The notes under the pieces are model-generated. The model ran no database searches. It saw nothing but the letters and a program-made list of their open reading frames with translations, and was not told the origin of the DNA. The translations under genes were made by a program, and so were the position numbers. Source: Mesostigma viride (taxonomy: Eukaryota > Streptophyta > Mesostigmatophyceae > Mesostigmatales > Mesostigmataceae). From it: a stretch of 64,000 nucleotides of DNA. Where the stretch lies: positions 52,528 through 116,527 of the forward strand of contig RPFO01000356.1 of the NCBI GenBank assembly GCA_009746045.1. Direction: 5' to 3'. Within the stretch, counting starts at the first letter, position 1. Every line of letters starts with the position of its first letter. Below, in pieces: positions 33,514 through 42,787 of the stretch.

Positions 33514-34366
33514 CGTCCTCGATAGTACTAGATGGCTGAGAAATAAATCTGGTTTGTGGCTGGACGGTCCTGTCAAGGGCCATATACTTCAAAACGCTCC
33601 CGATCTTCCTCGCCTCTATTCCCATCGCCTTCTGAGGGCTTATGCGGAAGGAGAGCTGAAGAGCCCAATCCGAGTAGACAGTTATAGGAGCGTCGTCCTC
33701 GTCGAGCAGTCGGATCGTGATGTTGCTGGGAGAGTCCTTGAGATGCTGCCACAAAGGGGTCGCTGCCTGCCAAACAATGGGTTCTAAGAACTGCGACATG
33801 TTGGGACAGACGGCCAAAAGGCCTCCATATCCCGTGCCTGTCGACGATGATATCACGTTTCCTCGAACGATGTCGCTGTATACATACACCATTCTCAGTC
33901 TCCCATTCGTTGCTGGCCGGTTGCTAGCGAGGACACCTGTGAAAGGATATGATCCTTCCATGAGCCCCAACACCCGGCCCGTGGGCTCATCCACCGCGAC
34001 AGAGAACTCGGTGGCATTTGTCACGGTAAAAAGACTAGTCGCCCTGTTGTACGTGACCGAGAACCCAGGATCTACCGCCTTCAAAGCTTCCTCTATGTTT
34101 TTTCGGTTTTCGATAGTCGTGTACGAGCCGAGCGGCAAGGTCACCTTCGTAGGGGACTCGCTGCCAGACAAACGGACAGTGAAGTATCGGTTTCCTTCGC
34201 TGATGTGAGTCTGTTCAAACGGGATGGTCATGAGGGTAAGCCCGACGTCGTGATAATCGTCAAGGAGTCCCGCCGGGATGTCCCATACCGGATCCACTAG
34301 CGTCCCGCGAGTTCGGTTCTCCGTGCGAAGAGTGAGTGTCAGCGTTTCCTGGATGAACTCCTTCAT
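33503..34366 (-). CDS. PLV candidate penton/minor capsid protein
   Basis: 287 aa from the ATG at 34366 (MKEFIQETLTLTLRTEN); the frame is open to 34438. Predicted beta-rich with few Cys. The centre reads RLRMVYVYSDIVRGNVISSS…GGLLAVCPNM, matching the '.YVY.DIV....VG…LL.V.P' series I associate with a conserved PLV virion protein often proposed as the penton or minor capsid subunit. The C-terminal part (ITIRLLDEDDAPITVYSDWA, LQLSFR) would be late jelly-roll strands. Position next to the capsid gene agrees. The exact structural role is inferred. Confidence 0.55.
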   Translation of the reverse strand: MKEFIQETLTLTLRTENRTRGTLVDPVWDIPAGLLDDYHDVGLTLMTIPFEQTHISEGNRYFTVRLSGSESPTKVTLPLGSYTTIENRKNIEEALKAVDPGFSVTYNRATSLFTVTNATEFSVAVDEPTGRVLGLMEGSYPFTGVLASNRPATNGRLRMVYVYSDIVRGNVISSSTGTGYGGLLAVCPNMSQFLEPIVWQAATPLWQHLKDSPSNITIRLLDEDDAPITVYSDWALQLSFRISPQKAMGIEARKIGSVLKYMALDRTVQPQTRFISQPSSTIEDDES

Positions 34367-34604
34367 CGGCCACTTCTTCTGACAATAGCTCAGAAGTAAT
34401 TTCGTTTGTCCCAAAAACCTTGACGACGCCTTCCTCAATTTTCGCCGATGCCCTTTTCATGGCGCGCCTTGTCTTCCCTGTGAGTGGCTTCTTCTTACAG
34501 TAGAGCATGGCTGCCTCAATGAACTCTCGTGGGACATTTGGATGGAGGGTCATCCATTGAGAGATCTCGAGCATCTCGGCGTCAGTGAACAGCGGGCTGC
34601 TCAT
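34260..34604 (-). CDS. PLV hypothetical protein (114 aa), overlapping the next gene
   Basis: It starts MSSPLFTDAEMLEISQWMTL, has a helical first half with a basic stretch (CKKKPLTGKTRRAMKRASAK), and ends in a Gly/Ser/His-rich tail that overlaps the start of the penton candidate by ~107 bp in another frame. The overlap is larger than elsewhere in the element. Either the tail is real or the penton candidate starts further in. No family recognised. Confidence 0.55.
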   Translation of the reverse strand: MSSPLFTDAEMLEISQWMTLHPNVPREFIEAAMLYCKKKPLTGKTRRAMKRASAKIEEGVVKVFGTNEITSELLSEEVADEGVHPGNADTHSSHGEPNSRDASGSGMGHPGGTP

Positions 34605-34606
34605 GT

Positions 34607-35110
34607 TTACTCTTCTGTGAGATTTTTTTCAGCGCCTTCTTTTGGAATTCCCACGACCGTGTTGTGGACCCTCCTGAGATGCAGCAGGAGGTTTTTTTCG
34701 TTTGCGAACGTGCTCTTACACCCGGGTTGTGGGCATTTCCACCTCGCGCCTCCCACCTGGACTCGTTTCCCGACAGGTACACCCGCAGGCTCCGGGGGTG
34801 CCGCCACTGCTTCATCGACGACAACAGGTTCGGGAGCCGGCGCGACAGGGGCCGGTTGGGCATACGCGGACAATGGGGGGTACGCGACCGGTCTAGAGTT
34901 CGCCATCACTGACGCCATGAGAAGGGCATCCTTGAACCCTCGCGCCTCTGCGACCTTCCCTTTGTTCACCGCTCTTCGGACCGGCGCGCTGTGGATGACA
35001 ATGGTGTTGGTCGATGAAGCGGTCACCTGCGACTGGGGTGCGACCTTACGCTTCGGTTTTCCCCTTTTACTTGAAGGACGGCGCCGTGCTGATTTCTGAC
35101 GCCTTGCCAT
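34607..35110 (-). CDS. PLV C2H2 zinc-finger protein with basic N-terminus
   Basis: 167 aa. Residues 1-25 are strongly basic (MARRQKSARRRPSSKRGKPK), as in a nuclear-localisation or DNA-packing arm. The middle is Ala/Pro-rich. The C-terminal part holds one classical C2H2 finger: CPQPGC, then a 12-residue spacer (KSTFANEKNLLL) and HLRRVH. It lies between the fibre-like gene and the virion operon on the same strand. It could be a transcription factor for late genes or a DNA-binding virion protein; the sequence does not decide. Confidence 0.75.
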   Translation of the reverse strand: MARRQKSARRRPSSKRGKPKRKVAPQSQVTASSTNTIVIHSAPVRRAVNKGKVAEARGFKDALLMASVMANSRPVAYPPLSAYAQPAPVAPAPEPVVVDEAVAAPPEPAGVPVGKRVQVGGARWKCPQPGCKSTFANEKNLLLHLRRVHNTVVGIPKEGAEKNLTEE

Positions 35111-35132
35111 TTCTGCATATAATCATAGATTT

Positions 35133-38100
35133 TTATAACGTCCAAGTGAGGGTCTTGTTAGTCGACACGGCCATTTTTCCAGCGCGCGACTTGCAAAACG
35201 CCGTAGAGAGTGCTATGTTTGTTGACGTGTCAGTGGTGATGCGAGGAATCCGCAATGCGATTTCAAACACCCCGTCATCCTCCTCGTATCCTGAAACAAC
35301 ATTCCAGTTGCTGCCAATTATAACGTTTACCGGCCAGACGGACAGGCCGCTAGCCGTTAAGCGATATGGGTTTGATATGTCGAGAATCGTTGGTGGGTTG
35401 TTATCAAATGTTAACCTGACAAGGATATTGGTCAACGCGGTCGGAAGAGTTAGTTCCGATTGTGTGGCCGGGTCGTGGAAAGACATCACGGCCACAGGGG
35501 CGCCGTGCCAAAATTGCGGAAGCGGGTAGTCGTATAAGTTATTATAAATAGTGACGGAACCTTTTTGCCACTTGGGCAATTAGGTCCGTCACTATTTATC
35601 CGGCGAAAACCACTCGCCGGCATCTATTCCGCGTTAAGTTCACGTGAACTTAACGCGGAATAGATGCCGGCGAGTGGTTTTCGCCGGATAAATAGTGACG
35701 GACCTAATTGCCCAAGTGGCAAAAAGGTTCCGTCACTATTTATAATAACTAAAACGTCGTAGTGTGGGGGCCGATATCTATCGTACCGCTGATGCCTACT
35801 GCAGTACCGAATCTCGCCTTAACGATATTCCAACCGGGCATATTTTCCCTTCTGGCACTTTCGTTTGGCCTTCTGGTATCAATTCCTTCCGGTATTCGGA
35901 AATACCCGTGTCACCACAGGGATTCGAACCCCCGACTTACGAGGTCTTAGTTATTATAAATAGTGACGGAACCTTTTTGCCACTTGGCAATTAGGTCCGT
36001 CACTATTTATCCGGCGAAAACCACTCGCCGGCATCTATTCCGCGTTAAGTTCACGTGAACGTGGCGCGGAATTGATGCCGGCGAGTGGTTTTCGCCGGAT
36101 AAATAGTGACGGACCTAATTGCCAAGTGGCAAAAAAAAGGTTCCGTCACTATTTATAATAACTAAGACCTCGTAAGTCGGGGGTTCGAATCCCTGTGGTG
36201 ACACGGGTATTTCCGAATACCGGAAGGAATTGATACCAGAAGGCCAAACGAAAGTGCCAGAAGGGAAAATATGCCCGGTTGGAATATCGTTAAGGCGAGA
36301 TTCGGTACTGCAGTAGGCATCAGCGGTACGATAGATATCGGCCCCCACACTACGACGTTTTAGTTATTATAAATAGTGACGGAACCTTTTTGCCACTTGG
36401 GCAATTAGGTCCGTCACTATTTATCCGGCGAAAACCACTCGCCGGCATCTATTCCGCGTTAAGTTCACGTGAACTTAACGCGGAATAGATGCCGGCGAGT
36501 GGTTTTCGCCGGATAAATAGTGACGGACCTAATTGCCCAAGTGGCAAAAAGGTTCCGTCACTATTTATAATAACTGTATATGGGCTGCCTCAGACCGACC
36601 AAAGAATCTGCTTCCAATATCGTGTGCGATATACGCCTAGTTTCTCGGACATCTTCATACAGGGCCACGTCCATCCCGTGATTGCCGCCAATTGACGACA
36701 GGCTTGAACCATAATAGTAGCTTAGGCTAGAAGCAAATAAAAGCGGGGTCGGGCCAGATACTGTTGGATCTAATACCTGGAACGTCACGGTCGCCAAATG
36801 GATCATACCAGTAACTGGAGGATCAACCAGTGAAATATGATCACAGGTTATGTCAACGTACGACGAGGATTTTGATATTGTCGTTGTAGAAAAACCGCCA
36901 GTCCACGCTTCTCCAACGACTACGCTGATAAGCAACGGATCATTGCTCAACTTGGTGTTTGAAAATCCAAGTCTTACATAAAACTTCCTTACCGACTGAC
37001 GAGCTGGTAGAATCCCATATATTTTGGCAGTATATTGGTTCATTTGCACGCCGTATTGAACATCGGGACACTTAACAACCGTGCGGATGACACTCTCATT
37101 CGTGAGTGTTAGCTCCTTAAACCAAGTATCCGCCACACCCGGTACGGGTTTTGTGACGCTATATTTGCCAAAAATGCTACAATTCCTCGACGAGGTGGAC
37201 CTGTGACGCAGCTCCAACACGTCTCCGACGGCTGTGTACGATCCGGATGGGTTGTTGGTTTTTAGAGAGTCGAACTCTATGTCTTGTAGGTCATCTTTGA
37301 TTGGCCAGACATACGCGCCGTGGTACTCTCCGCTCAAGTGGAAGACTGGTCGGAGGGGCATCGGAATGTACGGGTCAAGAATGTCTGTAGGAGTGGTTGT
37401 AAATATACCGGACGAGTTTGAGATTTTAGTCATGTCACTAAGTTCTTGAGGAGTTGTTTTGGATATATAACGCTCCACCTTCCCATCCGATTTTCTTCGA
37501 AATGCCACCCAGTAGCTGTTTTGTTGTCTCCATGATGAGTTTAACGTGTATCGAACCTTCGACTTCAGATTGTCAAACAGGTCGAGTGCATAGTCACTAT
37601 GGTGCAGATTGATACCCAGCATACCCCAATGCGTCGTAGCCGCATTTCTCCAATTCTGATGGGCATCTGTCGTGGCCGGGTGATATTTATTCGTCAAAGA
37701 CATAGTATTTTCTGCAAACGAGACGAAAGCATCGTTGCTGCCCAAATATAGCCGAAAACACAATAGAAATGGGCCGTCGATGAGCTGCTCTGAAAAAACA
37801 ACACATTTGCTTGGTGCCGGAGTGGCTGTTTTTACAAAAAAGAATTTTTCGGGAGACCCTTCAAAGTAGTATTTCGAAGCTTCTGCTTGCAGCGTGGTCA
37901 CGGAGTGGCGCGAGAATGATTCTAGAGAATGGAGCGTCGTAGCGGGGCCGTCTATCTCCACGGTCTCTCCTGACAGGTTTGGCGAGTCCTTTACGGTTAC
38001 GATCCTGTATCTGAGTTCTACATCATCGCCTTCGGATGGATTTTGAAACGTCGTTGTCTTCAACGTCCCATCCAAGGCCCCTTGAGATACTCCGTTCGCC

Positions 38101-39488
38101 AACAGATGAAAACCGGTGAGAGGAGGCAACGACTTTCCCCACCCCACATCATGGTCCGCGTAGACGCCGTTGATCGCGATTTTTACAGGATTTAGATATG
38201 AAATGTAGGAACTTGGTGTCCGGATGCCGGAGTGCAGTTGGCTCATTTTTGAAACGCATACCATCACCCCTCCTTTGTGGGTGGTGTAGGAGGTGAGGGT
38301 CGAGTCGTTGTAGACGTCTATCTCGTAGTTCATATACTTGTTACTATCTGCCGCGACTGGCGCGGTGATTACGGCGTCTTCCCCGCGCAGTCCCCCGTTT
38401 TGCGAGAGGGAGACTCCGCCGATGGTCGGAGTGGTCGGCGTGAGCTGGGTGGAATTCATGTACCACCTGATGGGGAGTTTGCGTTGGTATGCGAAGGGGG
38501 TCGTCATCTTTATGCCCTGTTTGAGGGTCGTTCCCTCTACGACCTCCCAATTAGCGGTGGTTGGATTGGTGCTCCAGTAGAGTGCGTTCACAGGGTCAAT
38601 CGGACCCATTCGCCAGTCCGTCAGTGGCGAGTAAGTACGCGTGATGGTGAAGGATCTCCCAGTTAGTGGAAGGCGGCGGTTGTCGTCGCGAATCGTGGCG
38701 AAAGACAACAACTCCACGCGGAGAGGGAGGCCGTTAAATCGAGATCCGCCGAGACCATAGAAAGAGTCGGAAAAGTACGGATATCCTACCTCTCCGTCCA
38801 CAACGCTCTCCCCCGTGCGCGCCTGGGTCGTGTGGTAGTCGCGATAGGTAAACTTACAGATTCCACTCGCGTCGCCATTCGTAACGTTGTAGGGCAGCTG
38901 GACTCGCACATCCTGGTCATTGATGACGTTGAACGCGTTTTGGTGCGACACGGTCGTCCCGTCTTCGAGATGGAGGACGAAATCCCCGTTCAAGTTAGCT
39001 ATCGACGTTTTGCCTACCCCGTGTTGGTCAAAAAGGTAGTCCAATTGCGCGCGGGTCAGGACTCTGCCACCAGGGTCTAGCAACGTATCAGGGCTAAAGT
39101 CGAAGACGTGGTACTGGGTCGCTCCCACTTTCGCCGTAAGGTAAGGTTCATTTAGAGTGAGATCGTCGACTAAAGTAGTCCCTGATTTAAAATAGGAATA
39201 CCCATTCACGACGAGACTGTAAGCAAGTTCCGATGGGTCGCTTGCGGTCTCGTCGTCGTAATTGTCTCCGAGTCGCACATTTGTCGGCTGGCTCGGGTAG
39301 AAAATTTTGAATCCGTCGACAACGAGTGACTCATCGAATGGATGTGAAATGCCAAGAAGTAACGTCACGCTAGCTTGAAGCCCATCTATGTCTGTTTCGA
39401 TGTTAGAAACACGCTCCTCCATTTCAGGGTCGAGCGTTAACCCGGTGGCGAGATTGGTCGGTCTGCTCAATGTTGTTAGAACGACCAT
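35133..39488 (-). pseudogene. PLV fibre-like virion protein, interrupted by a foldback element
   Basis: One gene is split into 39488-36576 and 35531-35133 by the element at 35537-36575 plus one copy of the 5-bp GTATA duplication. Frame and codon phase match exactly across the break; without the insert the product is 1,103 aa. The N-terminus has a short coiled coil (EERVSNIETDIDGLQASVTL), typical of trimeric fibres. The rest is beta-rich, Thr/Ser/Tyr-rich and Cys-poor without a domain I can name. The last 133 codons past the break (…PLPQFWHGAPVAVMSFHD…) end in KTLTWTL. With the insert in place, translation stops five codons into the element. It is the largest virion gene and diverges from the replication arm. 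I infer a tail/fibre or receptor-binding function. Confidence 0.75.
35537..36575. mobile_element. foldback element FB1 (1,039 bp) in the fibre-like gene
   Basis: Five blocks: palindrome 35537-35750 (214 bp), spacer 35751-35948 (198), palindrome 35949-36163 (215), inverted spacer 36164-36361 (198), palindrome 36362-36575 (214). Ends are AGTTATTATAAATAGTGACG and its inverse. The target duplication is GTATA (35532-35536, 36576-36580). Each palindrome folds around GTTCACGTGAAC (outer copies). Each spacer contains the exact B-box GGTTCGAATCC (36182-36192, and inverted near 35921-35931) followed by CCTGTGGTGACA, like a tRNA T arm and acceptor strand. No protein gene. The middle palindrome carries small differences, so it is not a mere assembly copy. 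Confidence 0.92.
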
Positions 39489-39512
39489 TTATTATCTACC
39501 TAGAATATAAAC
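39489..39512. promoter_or_regulatory. divergent promoter region between the PLV arms
   Basis: Only 24 bp separate the fibre-like gene (minus) and the coiled-coil gene (plus). It is AT-rich, with ATTATCTAC and GAATATAAAC. Both promoters must lie here or extend into the coding regions. No motif shared with other PLV upstream regions was confirmed. Confidence 0.4.
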
Positions 39513-40040
39513 ATGGCCTCTGAGGCTTCAGAGACCCCAACGAGCTACCAAGACGAAACCTTCGCCGAGACGCGGGAAGAGCAGGTTGACCTGGTCAAGA
39601 CAATTCGAAAGGGACAACCGCTGAATGATGAACAGAAAAAAGCCCTTCGCGACAAAATGAGGGTTTACCAGCAACGCGCAAAAGCCGAGAGGGAGAAGAG
39701 ACGAAACGAAGAAAAGGAGGCAGAGATAACGAAACGAAAGGTCCTTGCAAAGGAATTGGAGATTCAGCGGCAAAGGCTAGTCGAACTCGAGCTGCAAGAA
39801 GCCCGCAACAAATCGCGGATTGAACGCCTTCTCGCTGAAGATTCCGTCGCCTCAACCCCCGCCGACACGCCAAAACCAAGACGGGGTCGAAAGCCCAAGG
39901 AGACAGAGCCGGACTCTCCGCCACCCCCGATCAAGACCCGACAGCTCCCACCTCCACCACCGCCACCTGTCGCGATGACGCCATACGAGATGCGCATGGC
40001 CGCCATCCGCGCGTCTCTCCTTGCTAGTCTGGACGATTAA
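39513..40040 (+). CDS. PLV coiled-coil protein with AT-hook and polyproline
   Basis: 175 aa. Residues ~45-105 form a long charged coiled coil (RAKAEREKRRNEEKEAEITK…RQRLVELELQEARNKSRIER). Then follow PKPRRGRKPKE, an AT-hook-like DNA-binding motif, a run of prolines (RQLPPPPPPP) and a short helical end (MTPYEMRMAAIRASLLASL). First gene of the plus-strand arm, directly before the packaging ATPase. I do not recognise a family; a scaffold or DNA-organising function is a guess. Confidence 0.7.
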   Translation: MASEASETPTSYQDETFAETREEQVDLVKTIRKGQPLNDEQKKALRDKMRVYQQRAKAEREKRRNEEKEAEITKRKVLAKELEIQRQRLVELELQEARNKSRIERLLAEDSVASTPADTPKPRRGRKPKETEPDSPPPPIKTRQLPPPPPPPVAMTPYEMRMAAIRASLLASLDD

Positions 40041-40052
40041 AATGTCTTCAGA

Positions 40053-40937
40053 ATGATAATGGCTATCATCGAAGAGCGACGAATTCATTCACTTGAGAAC
40101 AAAGACATAAAGCAACGATACGCCCCACAGCGTCCTGCTCCACCGAATATGCCGAGTCTTCATTTCATCGCAAACTTCTGCGGAGCTCGACGGTCTGGGA
40201 AAACTACATCGGCAGTCAACATGGCGAAGGCTTACTTTGCTAACAACTCATTCGACAAGCTGTACCTCATTTCAGGGAGTGCCCACACGGAGCCGAAATA
40301 CAAGGAGCTCCCGGAACCAGCTATGACGATGGAAGTCTACTCTAACCTGGCATTCGATGGGATGATAGATCATATAAAGTCTGACCTCCACGAATACGAG
40401 AGGTACAAGGACGATCTCAAGGTCTGGGAAACGTTTAAACGCGAATACGTGGACGGGAATAAAAACGCAGAACTCATGGACCTCTCCATGTACCTACGCC
40501 TTGATGCAATGAACTGGGATAAACCTGCGACAAGGTTCGAGCACGGTCCTCCTTCGTCGCTCATTCTGATAGACGACATGCAAGGCAGTGCCCTCTATCA
40601 GAGCTCTAGCAAAAACGCTGTTGCGGCTTTCGCGTTCAAACACAGACACTTCCTCACGAGCATGATTTTCCTGACACAGGCGTACACGAGCGGTGGCGTA
40701 CCACGAGCAGTGCGAGCGAATATATCGTTTCTTGCGCTGTTCAGAACGAAGGACCATCGAGCCGCGCGACAGATCGCGGAAGAGAGCGCGGGGGCTGTGG
40801 CGCCGGACGAGTTTCTCGCGCTATGGGACCACGCCGTCAAGGACGATCCTCACGACTTCTTCGCTGTCGACTTCGACCAGCGCGACCCGAAAAAAATGTT
40901 TCGTCGAAACTTCAATACATTTCTCTCGATAAAATAA
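40053..40937 (+). CDS. PLV genome-packaging ATPase (A32/FtsK-HerA-like)
   Basis: 294 aa. Walker A is GARRSGKT (residues 44-51) just after a short strand (LHFIANFC). Walker B is SSLILIDDM at about residues 168-176. The spacing and the small size match the A32-like packaging ATPases of PLVs, virophages and large DNA viruses, which pump the genome into the capsid. The end (MFRRNFNTFLSIK) is a typical short tail. Twelve bases separate it from the previous stop. A second Met (residue 3) is an alternative start. Confidence 0.88.
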   Translation: MIMAIIEERRIHSLENKDIKQRYAPQRPAPPNMPSLHFIANFCGARRSGKTTSAVNMAKAYFANNSFDKLYLISGSAHTEPKYKELPEPAMTMEVYSNLAFDGMIDHIKSDLHEYERYKDDLKVWETFKREYVDGNKNAELMDLSMYLRLDAMNWDKPATRFEHGPPSSLILIDDMQGSALYQSSSKNAVAAFAFKHRHFLTSMIFLTQAYTSGGVPRAVRANISFLALFRTKDHRAARQIAEESAGAVAPDEFLALWDHAVKDDPHDFFAVDFDQRDPKKMFRRNFNTFLSIK

Positions 40938-40959
40938 TTTTCTCTGAACATGATATACT

Positions 40960-41454
40960 ATGGATATTCCGTCCATCAAACGATACGCAGGCGCCGAGAA
41001 GGAGTACGTGTTGGACACCCAAGCACTCCTCCGATATTGTTCGGGTTCTCGACTGGGGCAGAAAACTCTAGAACGTGTCGTCAGGATCCTTCAAGAAGCA
41101 GGCCACAACGACACGATTCCGTCCACCTGTCACGACATGAGCCCCGAAATCCGATTGGCCATCCTCGCCTTGGTGGGCGATCGCAGGCGTCCACGTGGGC
41201 GCTCACCCTCCAAAACGGAAAAACGACACGAACCGAAACGGCCTCGAGGGCGCCCAAGGATCCACCCCGTAGGGTATAAAAAGCCTCGAGCCAAAAAATT
41301 GTCTCATGTTCAGTCATCAGATGACGGTGACCGTAGAGGAGCGTCGCGAGCAATGGCGACGGGCCCAGGCGAAGAGGCGAGCAATCGCCCGCGACCAGAC
41401 GAACTGCATCTCGGCGAAAAGCAAGGTCAAGAAGGGCGTCTGGAATCCCAGTGA
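40960..41454 (+). CDS. PLV AT-hook DNA-binding protein
   Basis: 164 aa. The N-terminal ~75 residues look globular and helical (TQALLRYCSGSRLGQKTLER, EIRLAILALVGD). The next part is a basic linker with a good AT-hook core (KRPRGRPRIHPV, about residues 92-103). The last ~50 residues overlap the recombinase start (41306) in another frame and are low-complexity. DNA binding is supported by the AT-hook; the target and role are unknown. Confidence 0.65.
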   Translation: MDIPSIKRYAGAEKEYVLDTQALLRYCSGSRLGQKTLERVVRILQEAGHNDTIPSTCHDMSPEIRLAILALVGDRRRPRGRSPSKTEKRHEPKRPRGRPRIHPVGYKKPRAKKLSHVQSSDDGDRRGASRAMATGPGEEASNRPRPDELHLGEKQGQEGRLESQ

Positions 41455-42589
41455 CCGATGGATCGCAAATAACCCCGAGTGCGCTGAAAAAATCGGCTTG
41501 CAGGCGACCTCTCCACCCTCGCCGGAGCCACCGCACCACGAGGAACCGCCTGCGCGACCTACTGATGGACGATACTGGACCTTCGACGAGGCCGTCGCCG
41601 CAGCGGATGCCCGGCCAGAGCATCACGAGCCTGGCAGGCCCTCGAGAGAGCGCGGGGCGACGCGCAAAACCGCGAAGGGGTACATCGGCAGGCTCCGAGT
41701 TCTCCTCGACAGGCTGGGGTGCTCGCAGGACGAATCAGTCGACTGCCTCGCCGACACCGCCCGTGTCCTGCGCGTCGTCCACGAAACCTCGGAACCCAAA
41801 CGCAAGCTCGCACACTCGAAAGAGGATGCGTGGAGGGAGAACGAGAAGAACTTGCTCGGAGTGATAAACGGGGTGAATCGAATGATGCCACCTGAAAAGA
41901 GGCTCCCACGCGACGTGACGGACGCGTACGCTGCTCGAGTCAATGAGCTGAAGGTCGGCGACCTCGACAGGAAATTCGACAGGGCCGAGAGCAAGCCACT
42001 GAGGTATACGTACGAGCAGCTCCAGCGGATCGCCGCCGCCGAGTACAAAAAGGACCCTACGTCTGACGCCGCTTTGATGGGTCTTATTTACCTGTCCGGC
42101 GAGAAACTGCCACCAACCAGGTACGACCACGACAAAATGCGCGTTGTCAGTTCTATCAGCGAGCTCGAGCCACACGAGAACGGATACATTCCGAGCGAGC
42201 GCCGCATGATAATTCAACGTTTTAAGACGGCAGAGACGTACGGCACGTACGACTACCAAATTCCAGACGGGTACAAGAAGCTGATTAACGCGTTGCAGGC
42301 TCGAGCTCATCAGAAGTACGTGTTCGAGGACCCAAAAAATCCAGGCGAATACATGAAGCACGAGTATTATTCTGCGAAGTACAACCGCATCTACCACGGC
42401 ATTGATGCAACGAGGCAGGCGTACATCACCCGTTTCCTGAAGGGCGCTTCGTGGAAAAAGCGAAAATGGGCTGGTGACTTGATGGGGCACGACGTACTTA
42501 CAGGAGCCGTTTACGAGCGGCAGGCGGGGGGCCCCTCTCCTCAGGGCGGCGAGACTGGCGGACGTCGGCTGAGGCCGAGGAAAAAGTAG
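41306..42589 (+). CDS. PLV tyrosine recombinase (integrase)
   Basis: 427 aa. The catalytic set of tyrosine recombinases can be placed: first Arg in PPTRYDH (R272), Lys in QRFKTAETYG (about K307), second Arg in DATRQAYIT (about R370), His in MGHD (about H395) and the nucleophile Tyr in AVYER (about Y403). The middle third (residues ~125-250) would be the helical core-binding domain. This family carries out site-specific strand exchange and is the integrase of many PLVs and Ngaro/Crypton-like elements. The first ~110 residues are basic and Pro-rich without a domain; the true start may be at MTVTVEERRE (residue 6). It probably inserted this element into the host. Confidence 0.85.
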   Translation: MFSHQMTVTVEERREQWRRAQAKRRAIARDQTNCISAKSKVKKGVWNPSDRWIANNPECAEKIGLQATSPPSPEPPHHEEPPARPTDGRYWTFDEAVAAADARPEHHEPGRPSRERGATRKTAKGYIGRLRVLLDRLGCSQDESVDCLADTARVLRVVHETSEPKRKLAHSKEDAWRENEKNLLGVINGVNRMMPPEKRLPRDVTDAYAARVNELKVGDLDRKFDRAESKPLRYTYEQLQRIAAAEYKKDPTSDAALMGLIYLSGEKLPPTRYDHDKMRVVSSISELEPHENGYIPSERRMIIQRFKTAETYGTYDYQIPDGYKKLINALQARAHQKYVFEDPKNPGEYMKHEYYSAKYNRIYHGIDATRQAYITRFLKGASWKKRKWAGDLMGHDVLTGAVYERQAGGPSPQGGETGGRRLRPRKK

Positions 42590-42787
42590 ACAGTTTTCCC
42601 GTGGGAAATTTTCATGAATGTCGAAAATGATATCCTAAACCGCATGCATTATACAGGAAATAAAAAAGTTCCATGGGACCATTTTTCTTGAGGGTCGAGG
42701 TTCGAGGGTTTATGTGGTTTTTAAACGAACTGAAATTTTTTAATCGAAACTTTTTTTTTCTAAGCATACGGTATACAACCTTCCAGA
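42590..42787. other. PLV intergenic spacer before the primase-helicase
   Basis: 198 bp, the longest gap between plus-strand PLV genes. It contains a T-run (42752-42762) and TAAGCATACGGTATACAACC just before the start. It may hold the promoter or terminator; no element is certain. Confidence 0.4.

Noticed and set aside
35751..36361. A complete tRNA gene in the FB1 spacers
   Set aside because: The T-arm part is good, but the 5' acceptor strand does not pair with TGGTGAC and the T stem has a mismatch, so I report only tRNA-like promoter parts.
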